Source of the DNA: Hymenobacter coccineus
GTDB taxonomy: Bacteria > Bacteroidota > Bacteroidia > Cytophagales > Hymenobacteraceae
Direction: 5' to 3'
DNA: 35,732 nt
Assembly: GCF_001816125.1 (NCBI RefSeq)
Contig: NZ_MDZA01000315.1
Coordinates: forward strand, 1 to 35,732
In this document: positions 23,718-31,099 of the stretch, in pieces
How the letters are laid out: every line of letters starts with the position of its first letter
Numbering within the stretch: the first letter of the stretch is position 1
Notes under the pieces: generated by a model
Told to the model about the DNA's origin: nothing
Seen by the model: only the letters and a program-made list of their open reading frames with translations
The model's database searches: none
Program-made: the position numbers and the translations under genes

Positions 23718-26201
23718 ATGGAACCAACGAATCCCCCCCGGCCGGCCCGCGCCAAGCGCGAACAGCCCGCCCCCGCGCCCATCACCCAAGAGCTGGTACT
23801 CCGCGCATTTACCGACAACCCCGACAAAGTGCTGGCCTACCGCCAGCTCTCGCGCCGCCTGGGCGTGACCACCAAGCAGCAGCGCGAGGAGATATTTGGC
23901 TACCTCAAAAAGCTGCGCCAGCTCGGCGCCATTACGCTGCTCCAGAACGACGAGTACCGCCTGGCCGATGCCAGTGCTGCCCCCGCGACGGAGCAGCCCG
24001 CCAAGGGCAAGAAAACCGCCAAGTCTGGGGCCCCTGCCAGCCAGCTGGCCAGCCACGAGCGGGCCGCCGAGTTCGGCCAGGACCCCATCGTGCACCGCCG
24101 CCGTGAAGCTGGCTTCGACTACGTGGGCGGCGACTCGCGGCCCAGCCGCGACGCCAACACCATCATCGGCACGGTGGATTTGGCCACGGCCAACTTTGCC
24201 TTTGTGATTCCTGAGGCGGAGGGCAGCGACGACATCCGCGTGTTCACCGACCAGCTCAAGTTTGCTTTGCAGGGCGACGTGGTGCGGGTGCGGATGCGCG
24301 GCTCGCGCGACGGCCGGCCGGTGGGCGACGTGGTGGAGGTGCTCAAGCGGCAGCGCCCCGAGGTGGTGGGCCGCCTGCAGGTGCAAGGCACGCTGGGCTT
24401 CGTGAAGCCCGACAACCGCAAGATGTACTTCGACGTGTTCGTGCCGCCGCACGCCCTGGGCGATGCCCGCAACGGCGACAAGGTGCTCGTGCGCATCGTG
24501 GAGTTTCCGGAGGACAGCAACCGCCAGCCGACGGGCGAGGTGGTGCGCAACTTCGGCCAAGCCGGCGGCAACGAGGCCGAGATTAACGCCATCATGGCCG
24601 AGTTCGGGTTGCCGTTTGAATTTCCGTCAGAAGTGGAGGAAGAGTCGGAAGCCATTTCCGATGTCATCCCCGAATCGGAAGTGGCCCTGCGCCGCGACTT
24701 CCGCAACATCACCACCTTCACCATCGACCCGGCCGACGCCAAGGATTTCGACGACGCGCTGTCCATCGAAAAGCTGGAGAACGGCAACTGGGAAATCGGC
24801 GTCCACATCGCCGACGTGACCCACTACGTGCGCCCCAACACCGAACTGGAGCGCGAGGGCAAGCACCGCGCCACGTCGGTGTACCTCGTGGACCGGGTGA
24901 TTCCGATGCTGCCCGAGCGGCTGTCCAATGGCCTCTGCTCGCTGCGGCCCAACGAGGACAAGCTGACCTTCTCGGCCGTGTTTGAGCTGGACGAGGCGGG
25001 CAAGCTCTATGAGTCGTGGTTCGGCAAAACCGTCATCCACTCCGACCGCCGCTTCTCCTACGAAGACGCCCAGGAGCGCATCGAAAATGGCGAGGGCGAC
25101 TACGCCGAGGAGGTGAACACGCTCAACGGCATTGCCAAGAAGCTGCACGCCCAGCGCTTCAAGCAGGGGGCCATCAGCTTCGAAACCCAGGAGGTGAAGT
25201 TCCGCCTGGCTCCCGATGGCAAGCCACTCGGCGTGTTCGTGAAGGAGCGCAAGGACGCGCACAAGATGATCGAGGAGTTTATGCTGCTGGCCAACCGCAA
25301 GGTGGCCGAGTTCGTGTTTAACCTCAAAAAGACCAAGCCGCGCTACACCATGGTGTACCGCACCCACGACGCCCCCGAGCCCGAGCGGCTCCAGAACTTC
25401 GCCCTCTTCGCCCAGAAGTTCGGCTACACCCTTAAGCTCGACAACCCCAAAAAGGTGAGCACCGAGCTGAACACCCTGAGCGAGGAAGTGATGGGCAAGC
25501 CCGAGCAGAACGTGCTCCAGGGCTTGGCCATCCGCACCATGTCGAAGGCCATTTACTCGACCGAGCCGCTGGGCCACTTCGGCTTGGCCTTCGCGCACTA
25601 CTCGCACTTCACCTCGCCCATCCGCCGGTACCCCGATATGATGGCCCACCGCCTGCTGGAGCACTACCTGCTGGGCGGCAAGAATGTGCCCGTGGAGCCG
25701 GTGGAAGACGAGTGCAAGCACTCGTCGGCCCGCGAGAAACTGGCGGCCAACGCCGAGCGCGCCAGCATCAAGTTCAAGCAGGTCGAGTTCATGGCCGACG
25801 AAATTGGCAACGTCTTCAAGGGCGTGGTGTCGGGCCTCACGGAGCGCGGCATGTACATCGAGATTGAGTCGAACAAGTGCGAGGGCATGGTGCGCCTGAG
25901 CGACATTCCAGGCGACACCTTCGAGCTGGACAAGGACAACTACCGCATCGTGGGCCGCGGCAGCAAGCGCATCATCCAGTTCGGCGACGAGCTGGAGGTG
26001 GTGGTGAAGTCGGCCAACCTGCTCGACCGCACCATCGACTTCGACCTCGTGGACAACCGGCCCGACGACGTGAAGCGCCGCGAAGCTGAGGAGCGCAAGG
26101 CCCAGCGCAACGCTCCTCGCGGCTACCGCGAGCATTCGGGCGGCGGCCATAAGGGAGGCGGCTCCAAAGGGGGCCCCAAGGGCGGCAACCGCCGCCGCTA
26201 G
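23718..26201 (+). CDS. rnr: Ribonuclease R
   Basis: An 827-residue 3'-to-5' exoribonuclease of the RNB family that degrades structured RNA. The order is normal: an N-terminal winged-helix (about 25-85; RAFTDNPDKVLAYRQLSRRL), cold-shock/OB domains (150-270), the RNB catalytic domain with TFTIDPADAKDFDDALS (Mg-binding aspartates; about 335-350) and HFTSPIRRYPDMMAHRLLE, and an S1 domain (about 690-775; FKGVVSGLTERGMYIEI). The C-terminus is basic and Gly-rich (KGGGSKGGPKGGNRRR), typical of RNase R RNA-binding tails. The ATG at 23718 matches the expected N-terminus. A strong terminator follows at 26225. Confidence 0.95.
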   Translation: MEPTNPPRPARAKREQPAPAPITQELVLRAFTDNPDKVLAYRQLSRRLGVTTKQQREEIFGYLKKLRQLGAITLLQNDEYRLADASAAPATEQPAKGKKTAKSGAPASQLASHERAAEFGQDPIVHRRREAGFDYVGGDSRPSRDANTIIGTVDLATANFAFVIPEAEGSDDIRVFTDQLKFALQGDVVRVRMRGSRDGRPVGDVVEVLKRQRPEVVGRLQVQGTLGFVKPDNRKMYFDVFVPPHALGDARNGDKVLVRIVEFPEDSNRQPTGEVVRNFGQAGGNEAEINAIMAEFGLPFEFPSEVEEESEAISDVIPESEVALRRDFRNITTFTIDPADAKDFDDALSIEKLENGNWEIGVHIADVTHYVRPNTELEREGKHRATSVYLVDRVIPMLPERLSNGLCSLRPNEDKLTFSAVFELDEAGKLYESWFGKTVIHSDRRFSYEDAQERIENGEGDYAEEVNTLNGIAKKLHAQRFKQGAISFETQEVKFRLAPDGKPLGVFVKERKDAHKMIEEFMLLANRKVAEFVFNLKKTKPRYTMVYRTHDAPEPERLQNFALFAQKFGYTLKLDNPKKVSTELNTLSEEVMGKPEQNVLQGLAIRTMSKAIYSTEPLGHFGLAFAHYSHFTSPIRRYPDMMAHRLLEHYLLGGKNVPVEPVEDECKHSSAREKLAANAERASIKFKQVEFMADEIGNVFKGVVSGLTERGMYIEIESNKCEGMVRLSDIPGDTFELDKDNYRIVGRGSKRIIQFGDELEVVVKSANLLDRTIDFDLVDNRPDDVKRREAEERKAQRNAPRGYREHSGGGHKGGGSKGGPKGGNRRR

Positions 26202-26224
26202 CCGGCCCCGGCAACTCCTGAAAA

Positions 26225-26260
26225 GCCCCGCCGCCCACCCCAGGCGGCGGGGCCTTTCTT
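26225..26260 (+). terminator. Terminator of rnr
   Basis: GCCCCGCCGCC at 26225-26235 pairs with 26243-26253, followed by CTTTCTTTT. It lies 23 bases after the stop codon. Confidence 0.85.
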
Positions 26261-26319
26261 TTAGAACGAACTTTGCAAAACCTACTTTTCACCTTGCGAA
26301 CCCTCGCGCGAAAGAACCC

Positions 26320-27282
26320 TTGGACTTCCCCGCTCACATCACCGCCGCCCTCGCCCAGCTCCACTACGGTGAGGCCCCCGACACGCTCTACGAGCCCATC
26401 CGTTACATCATGGGCCTGGGCGGGAAACGCATCCGGCCGCTGCTCACGCTGCTGGGGGCCCACCTCTTCACCGACGACCTGGGGCCCGTCACCAAGCCCG
26501 CCCTGGCCACCGAGGTTTTCCACAACTTCACCCTGTTGCACGACGACCTGATGGACCAGGCCCCGCTGCGCCGCGGCCAGCCCACGGTGCACGAGAAATG
26601 GAACCCCAACGTGGCCATCCTCAGCGGCGACGTGATGCTGGTGCGGGCCTACGAGCTGTTCTTCGACGTGGCCCCGGCGCTGCTGCCGGCGGTGCTGCGC
26701 CGCTTCAGCCAAACGGCCGCCGAGGTGTGCGAGGGCCAGCAGTGGGACATGAACTTCGAAACCGAAGCCGAGGTCAGCATCCCGCAGTACCTGGACATGA
26801 TTCGCCTGAAAACGGCCGTGCTCCTGGGCTTCTGCCTCGAGCTGGGGGCCGTACTCGCCGGGGCCCCGGCCGAAGATGCCGAGCACCTGCGCCAGTTCGG
26901 CACCGACATTGGCCTGGCCTTCCAGCTGCGCGACGACCTGCTCGACGTGTACGGCGACGCCGCCACGTTCGGCAAGCGGGTGGGCGGTGACATCGTGTCG
27001 GACAAGAAAACCTACCTGTTCCTCACCGCCCAGGCCCAGGCCAGCCCCGCCCAGCGCGCCGTACTGGCCCAGCACATTGGCCAGCCCGTGGCCGACGCCG
27101 ACGCCAAAGTAGCCGCCGTGCGCGCCGTATACGACGAGCTTGATATCCGGCCCCAAACCGAGGCGCTTATCAATAATTACTTCCAGGATGCCTTGCAGCA
27201 CCTGGCCCGCGTGGGGGCCCCCGACGCCCGCAAGCAACCCCTGCATCACCTCGCGCTCCAGCTCATGGACCGCGAAAACTAA
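26320..27282 (+). CDS. Polyprenyl (isoprenyl) diphosphate synthase
   Basis: A 320-residue trans-isoprenyl diphosphate synthase that joins isopentenyl diphosphate to allylic diphosphates. It has MGLGGKRIRPLLTLLGAH, the first Asp-rich motif in LLHDDLMDQAPLRRGQPTVH (DDLMD) and the second in FQLRDDLLDVYGD. The product may be geranylgeranyl or longer; the chain-length residues were not analysed. The start is a TTG at 26320 (LDFPAHITAALAQLHYG); there is no better ATG before it in frame. A box with one mismatch to TAnnTTTG (GAACTTTG) lies about 45 bases upstream, inside the stretch after the rnr terminator. The rhomboid gene follows by six bases, so the two are likely co-transcribed. Confidence 0.9.
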   Translation: MDFPAHITAALAQLHYGEAPDTLYEPIRYIMGLGGKRIRPLLTLLGAHLFTDDLGPVTKPALATEVFHNFTLLHDDLMDQAPLRRGQPTVHEKWNPNVAILSGDVMLVRAYELFFDVAPALLPAVLRRFSQTAAEVCEGQQWDMNFETEAEVSIPQYLDMIRLKTAVLLGFCLELGAVLAGAPAEDAEHLRQFGTDIGLAFQLRDDLLDVYGDAATFGKRVGGDIVSDKKTYLFLTAQAQASPAQRAVLAQHIGQPVADADAKVAAVRAVYDELDIRPQTEALINNYFQDALQHLARVGAPDARKQPLHHLALQLMDREN

Positions 27283-27288
27283 CTTATC

Positions 27289-27936
27289 GTGCCCCTTCCC
27301 ATCATCGTCCTGATTGGCCTCACGGTCCTCGTGTCAGCCTACGCCCTGTCTAAACCCGAATTCATGAACGCCTGGATCCTGGAGCCGGCCCTCATGGCCC
27401 GGCGCGGGCAGTGGTACCGCTTCCTCACCTCTGGCTTTCTGCACGCCGACTGGGGCCATTTGCTCTTCAACATGTTTGCCTTTTATTCATTCAGCCCCGT
27501 GGTGCTGGGGGCCCTGGAAGGCAACTTTGGGGAGCTGCCCGGGCTGGGCTGGTTCCTGCTGCTCTACCTGGGCGGCATCATCCTCTCCGACGTGCCCACC
27601 TACTACCGCCACCGCCACGACGCCAACTACCGCAGCCTGGGGGCCTCAGGTGGCGTGTCGGCGGTGGTGTTTGCCAGCATCCTGCTGTTTCCGGTGGCAC
27701 CGGGCGGGGGCGGCATCATCATCTTCCCCATTCCGTTCCCCATTCAGCCCTTCCTGTTCGGCTTTCTGTACCTGTTCTACTCGTGGTACCAGGGCCGCCG
27801 CCAGGGCGACAACATCAACCACGACGCCCACTTCTACGGGGCCCTGTTCGGCGTGGTGCTGATAGCGGCGCTGCTGCCGGCCGCCGCCCCCCAATTCTAC
27901 GTGCAGGTGAAGCAGTTCATTTATTCAAAGTTCTGA
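27289..27936 (+). CDS. Rhomboid family intramembrane serine protease
   Basis: A 215-residue six-helix membrane protein. It has HADWGHLLFNMFAFYSFS (residues 52-69), the catalytic serine in GASGG (S120) and a histidine in NHDAHFYGALFG (H181), matching the rhomboid Ser-His dyad. A loop of Gly/Ile/Pro (GGGGIIIFPIPFPIQP, 139-154) lies between. Rhomboids cleave single-pass substrates in the membrane; the substrate is unknown. The start is GTG at 27289, six bases after the isoprenyl synthase stop. Confidence 0.88.
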   Translation: MPLPIIVLIGLTVLVSAYALSKPEFMNAWILEPALMARRGQWYRFLTSGFLHADWGHLLFNMFAFYSFSPVVLGALEGNFGELPGLGWFLLLYLGGIILSDVPTYYRHRHDANYRSLGASGGVSAVVFASILLFPVAPGGGGIIIFPIPFPIQPFLFGFLYLFYSWYQGRRQGDNINHDAHFYGALFGVVLIAALLPAAAPQFYVQVKQFIYSKF

Positions 27937-27950
27937 TAGTCTGTTATTTA

Positions 27951-27976
27951 TATATAAAAAGCAGGGTTTTTATATA
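27951..27976. terminator. AT-rich hairpin after the rhomboid gene
   Basis: TATATAAAAA at 27951-27960 pairs perfectly with TTTTTATATA at 27967-27976 around GCAGGG. It lies 14 bases after the stop codon. A weak stem, possibly a terminator or a promoter-region palindrome for the next gene. Confidence 0.45.
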
Positions 27977-28032
27977 CCTATTCTGGTTAGAGTGCGTAGA
28001 AGTCCCAAATTCACCTCTTTCACTTCATCCTG

Positions 28033-28305
28033 ATGCGTACTTTCAATACTTCCGCTTCGCGCGTGCCCCTCGCCACGCTGTTGTTGCCCTTCCTGCTCCT
28101 GGCTACCTCGTGCAGCCGCTACAACAATAGCGGTAGCCTAGCCATCTGGGGCTACGTACTGCTGGCCCTCGACGTGCTGGCCCTGCTCGACGTATTCCGT
28201 CAGCCCTGGGACATTGGCAAGAAAATCCTCTGGGCTGCCATCATCTTCTTCTTCCCCTTGGGCGGCCTGATCATCTACTACCTCTTCGCCGGCCGCGGCA
28301 AATAG
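28033..28305 (+). CDS. Small PLDc_N-type membrane protein
   Basis: A 90-residue protein. The N-terminus has a lipobox-like LLATSC with the cysteine at residue 27. Two hydrophobic helices follow: AIWGYVLLALDVLALLDVF and ILWAAIIFFFPLGGLIIYYLF. The phrase KKILWAAIIFFFPLGGLIIYYL matches the PLDc_N domain found before phospholipase-D-like domains and also as short stand-alone proteins. The phospholipase domain is absent and the role is unknown. It ends convergent with the DUF2939-like gene, with a shared palindromic terminator. Confidence 0.8.
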   Translation: MRTFNTSASRVPLATLLLPFLLLATSCSRYNNSGSLAIWGYVLLALDVLALLDVFRQPWDIGKKILWAAIIFFFPLGGLIIYYLFAGRGK

Positions 28306-28327
28306 CCTGGTCAGAGTAGAAGAACAA

Positions 28328-28366
28328 CAAAGGGCCGGCCCGTCATTATGACGGGCCGGCCCTTTG
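28328..28366. terminator. Bidirectional terminator of convergent genes
   Basis: A perfect palindrome of 19-bp arms meeting at a single central base (28347). It carries CAAAGGGCCGG at the left and CCGGCCCTTTG at the right, between the convergent PLDc_N-type and DUF2939-like genes. Confidence 0.8.
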
Positions 28367-28391
28367 CTTTTGGCGCGAATCAGTAGGGCCC

Positions 28392-29003
28392 CTACCGCAG
28401 CATCCGGCGCTTCTCTAAGTTGGCCGTGCGACGCAGCAAATCCCCTGTGTTCGTGATTTCGGTCATCTGCCAGTGGTCGCCTAGGTGTAGCATCTTCACC
28501 TCTACTACTAGCGTGGTGTCGTAGCGCGGCTGCGTGAACTCAATGCCCACCAGTGCCTGCTCCCCCTGCTCCGTGGCGTACTTGATGCTGCTGAACTTGC
28601 TGTCGGGCCCCACCACCTTGCCCGCCAGGCCTAGGATGGATAGATTCATGCCGTGCTTCGGCGCCGCTGCCGCCACCGACCCAGTTTCGACGTAGCGCAT
28701 TACTTCCTGGCGGGCGGCGCTAGCCAGTGTGGGTTTGAGCAGGCGCAGGGCCCCGCCCATCATCAGGCTCCCGCCCGGCACCAGGGCCGTTAGCAGCGAG
28801 CCTTGGCTGGCCACGTTATCAACCAAATGGGAAGTGACGCTGCCCACGTCCACAAACTTCTCGAAGCTGGCCACGTCGTGCGCCCGCACGGCCGCCGCTG
28901 CCTGCACCAGGGCCCCCGTCGGGCCATCCTTCTTGCTTTTCACGTAGTAATAAGCCCCGGCGGCCAGCGCCAGCAACACGACGAAGAAGAGTGGTTTTTT
29001 CAT
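28392..29003 (-). CDS. DUF2939-like membrane-anchored protein
   Basis: A 203-residue protein. MKKPLFFVVLLALAAGAYYYVKSKK (given in parts: KK, a hydrophobic helix at 4-21, then basic residues) is a signal anchor without a clear cleavage site. The middle shows HDVASFEKFVDVGSVTSHLVDN and ALRLLKPTLASAARQEVMRYVETG, a pattern like DUF2939 proteins. The C-terminus has YDTTLVVEVKMLHLGDHWQMTEITN. Probably an envelope protein of unknown function. The ATG at 29003 starts the anchor; a longer frame has no signal logic. Confidence 0.72.
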   Translation of the reverse strand: MKKPLFFVVLLALAAGAYYYVKSKKDGPTGALVQAAAAVRAHDVASFEKFVDVGSVTSHLVDNVASQGSLLTALVPGGSLMMGGALRLLKPTLASAARQEVMRYVETGSVAAAAPKHGMNLSILGLAGKVVGPDSKFSSIKYATEQGEQALVGIEFTQPRYDTTLVVEVKMLHLGDHWQMTEITNTGDLLRRTANLEKRRMLR

Positions 29004-29146
29004 TTGTAAGCGAATCAAGACATAGGATTGGTGAGAAGCGGAATCAGTACGAATACCGGAAAGCACTCAAATTTACCTGCACCTACGGCCGCCGCGAAAT
29101 CTTTCGCGCAGCAATTAGCCAGCGCCCTACCCGTCCGCCATCACTC

Positions 29147-30025
29147 ATGCCAACCGCCAGCCGCACCCCAACCGTAGCAGTCCCTAAGCGCCCCGAAGTG
29201 CACGGCCACCGGGGCTGCCGGGGCTTATTCCCCGAAAACACACTGCCCGGGTTTCTGCACGCTGCTGCGCTGGGCGTGGACGTGTTGGAAATGGATGTTG
29301 TTATTTCAGCCGATCACCAGGTAGTGGTGTCGCACGATCCTTGGCTGGCTGCCCACCTGTGCCGCGATGCTGGGGGCCTCCGGATTGCCCCGGCGCACGA
29401 GCGTCAGCACAACTTGTACCACATGCCCTACGCCGCCATCCGGCAGTGCGACTGCGGCAGCGAACCTCACCCCGGGTTTCCGTTGCAGCAGCCGGTAGCC
29501 GCGCCCAAGCCGCTGCTGCGCGAGGTGCTGGCCGCCACCGAGGCGCTGCCCCGCCCACCCGGAAGTAAGCGCCTGCGCTACTCCATCGAGATAAAGTGTA
29601 CCCCTGCCGGCGACGATATTTTCCATCCCACACCGGCTCAATTCCTGGCCTTGGTACTGGCCGAGCTAATGGCTGCCGACATGCTGCCCCGCACCACACT
29701 GCTATGCTTCGATCCGCGGGTGTTGCGCCTGGCCCACGCTCAACTGGGAACCCGCCTGGCCCTGTGCTTGCTCAGTGAGGACGGCCAAACTTGGCCCGCC
29801 GCCGTGGCGGAGCTGGGCTTCCAGCCGGACGTCTTCGGTCCCAACTACGAGTCAGTTACCCCCGCTGCCGTCGATGAACTGCGCCGCTTGTACCCGGGCA
29901 CGGACTTGGTGCCGTGGACTGTAAACAACCCCGTTGACATGCAACGGCTGCTGTCAATGAGTATCGATGGCCTGACCACTGATTACCCGGACCGTTTGCT
30001 TGCCATTTTAGCTGAAGAAGGATAG
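29147..30025 (+). CDS. Glycerophosphodiester phosphodiesterase
   Basis: A 292-residue GDPD-family enzyme that cleaves glycerophosphodiesters to an alcohol and glycerol 3-phosphate. HGHRGCRGLFPENT (H21, R22, E30) is followed by VLEMDVVIS (E48, D50) and VVSHDPW (H63), the usual catalytic and metal-binding residues. The end has VPWTVNNPVDMQRLL and IDGLTTDYPDRL, which close the TIM barrel. No signal peptide is seen, so it is probably cytoplasmic. The ATG at 29147 puts the barrel start in the usual place; no better start is seen upstream. Confidence 0.93.
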   Translation: MPTASRTPTVAVPKRPEVHGHRGCRGLFPENTLPGFLHAAALGVDVLEMDVVISADHQVVVSHDPWLAAHLCRDAGGLRIAPAHERQHNLYHMPYAAIRQCDCGSEPHPGFPLQQPVAAPKPLLREVLAATEALPRPPGSKRLRYSIEIKCTPAGDDIFHPTPAQFLALVLAELMAADMLPRTTLLCFDPRVLRLAHAQLGTRLALCLLSEDGQTWPAAVAELGFQPDVFGPNYESVTPAAVDELRRLYPGTDLVPWTVNNPVDMQRLLSMSIDGLTTDYPDRLLAILAEEG

Positions 30026-30214
30026 GATAGTTACAAATAGGAATTGATATTACGAATAGTGATACAAGATACAGCAATGAAACAAAATGACCGCTCTATT
30101 TTGTTACATGTATTCTTTACTTTAAATTGTAACGTAAGATATTCTTGTTTACATTTTTGCTTTGTTACTGTATTTGATACATCTTTGTATTACTCGTCCC
30201 GACTTACCAATTAG

Positions 30215-30601
30215 ATGCCACATCAAGGCGAAATCCTTCAAGAAGCCATTAAAAACAGCGGTATCTCCATCACGCGCATCGTGGAGGAGATGGGCATTAC
30301 ACGTCCGACAATCTACCGCAAGTTCAAGGAGGAAACAATCGACTACAATTTTGTAAAGCGGGTTGGCGATGCAATTGGACATGATTTTGCAAACGACTTT
30401 ACAGTCTCGCAACAATCATCTTTGCCATTTGTAACGCAAGGGCATAGTGTTACAAATCGTCCAGTCGTTACACCACGTGTAACATTGCCTCCATCAACCG
30501 ATAACAGCGTTTCCGGCCAGTTATTGGCCCTCCAGACCAAGTATATCGCCTTGCTAGAAGCATACAATGAGCTCCTCCTAAAAGTGTACGGACCACGTTA
30601 A
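30215..30601 (+). CDS. HTH DNA-binding protein of a Bacteroidota-type
   Basis: A 128-residue protein. Residues 1-45 form a helix-turn-helix (GEILQEAIKNSGISITRIVE, then MGITRPTIYRKFKEETID) like that in small Bacteroidota regulators, followed by FVKRVGDAIGHDFANDF. The C-terminal 40 residues (QLLALQTKYIALLEAYNELL) look like a short coiled-coil. The gene and its upstream region are distinctly AT-rich compared with neighbours, suggesting different codon use or transfer. It ends just before parS. Its upstream and coding sequence hold repeated GTTACAA/TTGTAAC motifs, which could be its own operators. Confidence 0.8.
   Translation: MPHQGEILQEAIKNSGISITRIVEEMGITRPTIYRKFKEETIDYNFVKRVGDAIGHDFANDFTVSQQSSLPFVTQGHSVTNRPVVTPRVTLPPSTDNSVSGQLLALQTKYIALLEAYNELLLKVYGPR
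30427..30483. promoter_or_regulatory. Inverted GTTAC motifs inside the HTH gene
   Basis: ATTTGTAAC at 30427-30435 and GTTACAAAT at 30449-30457 form a perfect 9-bp inverted repeat with a 13-base spacer. GTTACAC at 30467-30473 and GTGTAAC at 30477-30483 form a 7-bp inverted repeat with a 3-base spacer. Matching GTTACAAAT (30030) and TTGTAAC (30127) copies occur upstream of the gene. They may be binding sites for the HTH protein; this is inference. Confidence 0.4.
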
Positions 30602-30631
30602 CAAAAATGTTCCACGTGAAACATTTTTGTT
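30600..30631. other. parS centromere-like site (ParB-binding)
   Basis: TGTTCCACGTGAAACA at 30608-30623 matches the bacterial parS consensus TGTTNCACGTGAAACA fully. It lies in a longer palindrome (AACAAAAA outward on one side, TTTTTGTT on the other), starting at the HTH stop codon, so it can also fold as a terminator. parS is bound by ParB for chromosome segregation and usually occurs near the origin. Confidence 0.85.
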
Positions 30632-30663
30632 GCCAATGCACCCCAATAAATTGGATCAGGGGG

Positions 30664-30981
30664 TTACAGAAAAACCACCTCTCTAACAACTGCCTCACCC
30701 ACCTCCGCGTTAATGAGTTCGAGCACCTTGGTCTTGGCCATCATCAACTCGTGCTTTAGAGGAGCCGACGTAAGCCGGACGAAAAGCTTGCCTTGGTGAA
30801 CGTACACCTCCTTTGTTTTGAGGGCAACCGGCTTGCCCATCACCCGCTCCCAACTCGCCACCACGGTCACCTCATTTAGCTTGCCCTGCAAGCGGTAGGC
30901 TTTCACAAGTGAGGCCAAGCCATCCTTCAAATCGATGACGTCGTTGCGGCGGGAAGAAGCGGAGGGACCAGGTTTTTTCAC
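30664..30981 (-). CDS. DUF721 protein, DciA-like
   Basis: A 105-residue protein of the DUF721 family, which includes DciA, a loader or activator of the replicative helicase in many bacteria. It has LASLVKAYRLQGKLNEVTVV, then SWERVMGKPVALKTKEVYVH, and GKLFVRLTSAPLKHELMMAK, the usual order. Bacteroidota members of this family are about 100 residues. The start is GTG at 30981 (VKKPGPSASSRRNDVID); upstream in-frame residues overlap the recF region and look non-coding. It follows recF on the same strand with a gap of 118 bases. Confidence 0.82.
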   Translation of the reverse strand: MKKPGPSASSRRNDVIDLKDGLASLVKAYRLQGKLNEVTVVASWERVMGKPVALKTKEVYVHQGKLFVRLTSAPLKHELMMAKTKVLELINAEVGEAVVREVVFL

Positions 30982-31099
30982 GGAATGGTAGCGGAGCCGG
31001 TGGGGGCGAGGGCCCCCGTAAAAATAACGAGCGACTCCTCTTTCCCCTATGGCAAGGGTAGGCCCCCAAAGGTACAACTTGCCCACGTGGAGCTTGCTC

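Noticed and set aside
24627..26150. Long open frame on the minus strand opposite rnr
   Set aside because: Same explanation: antisense shadow of a well-supported gene with a low-complexity product.
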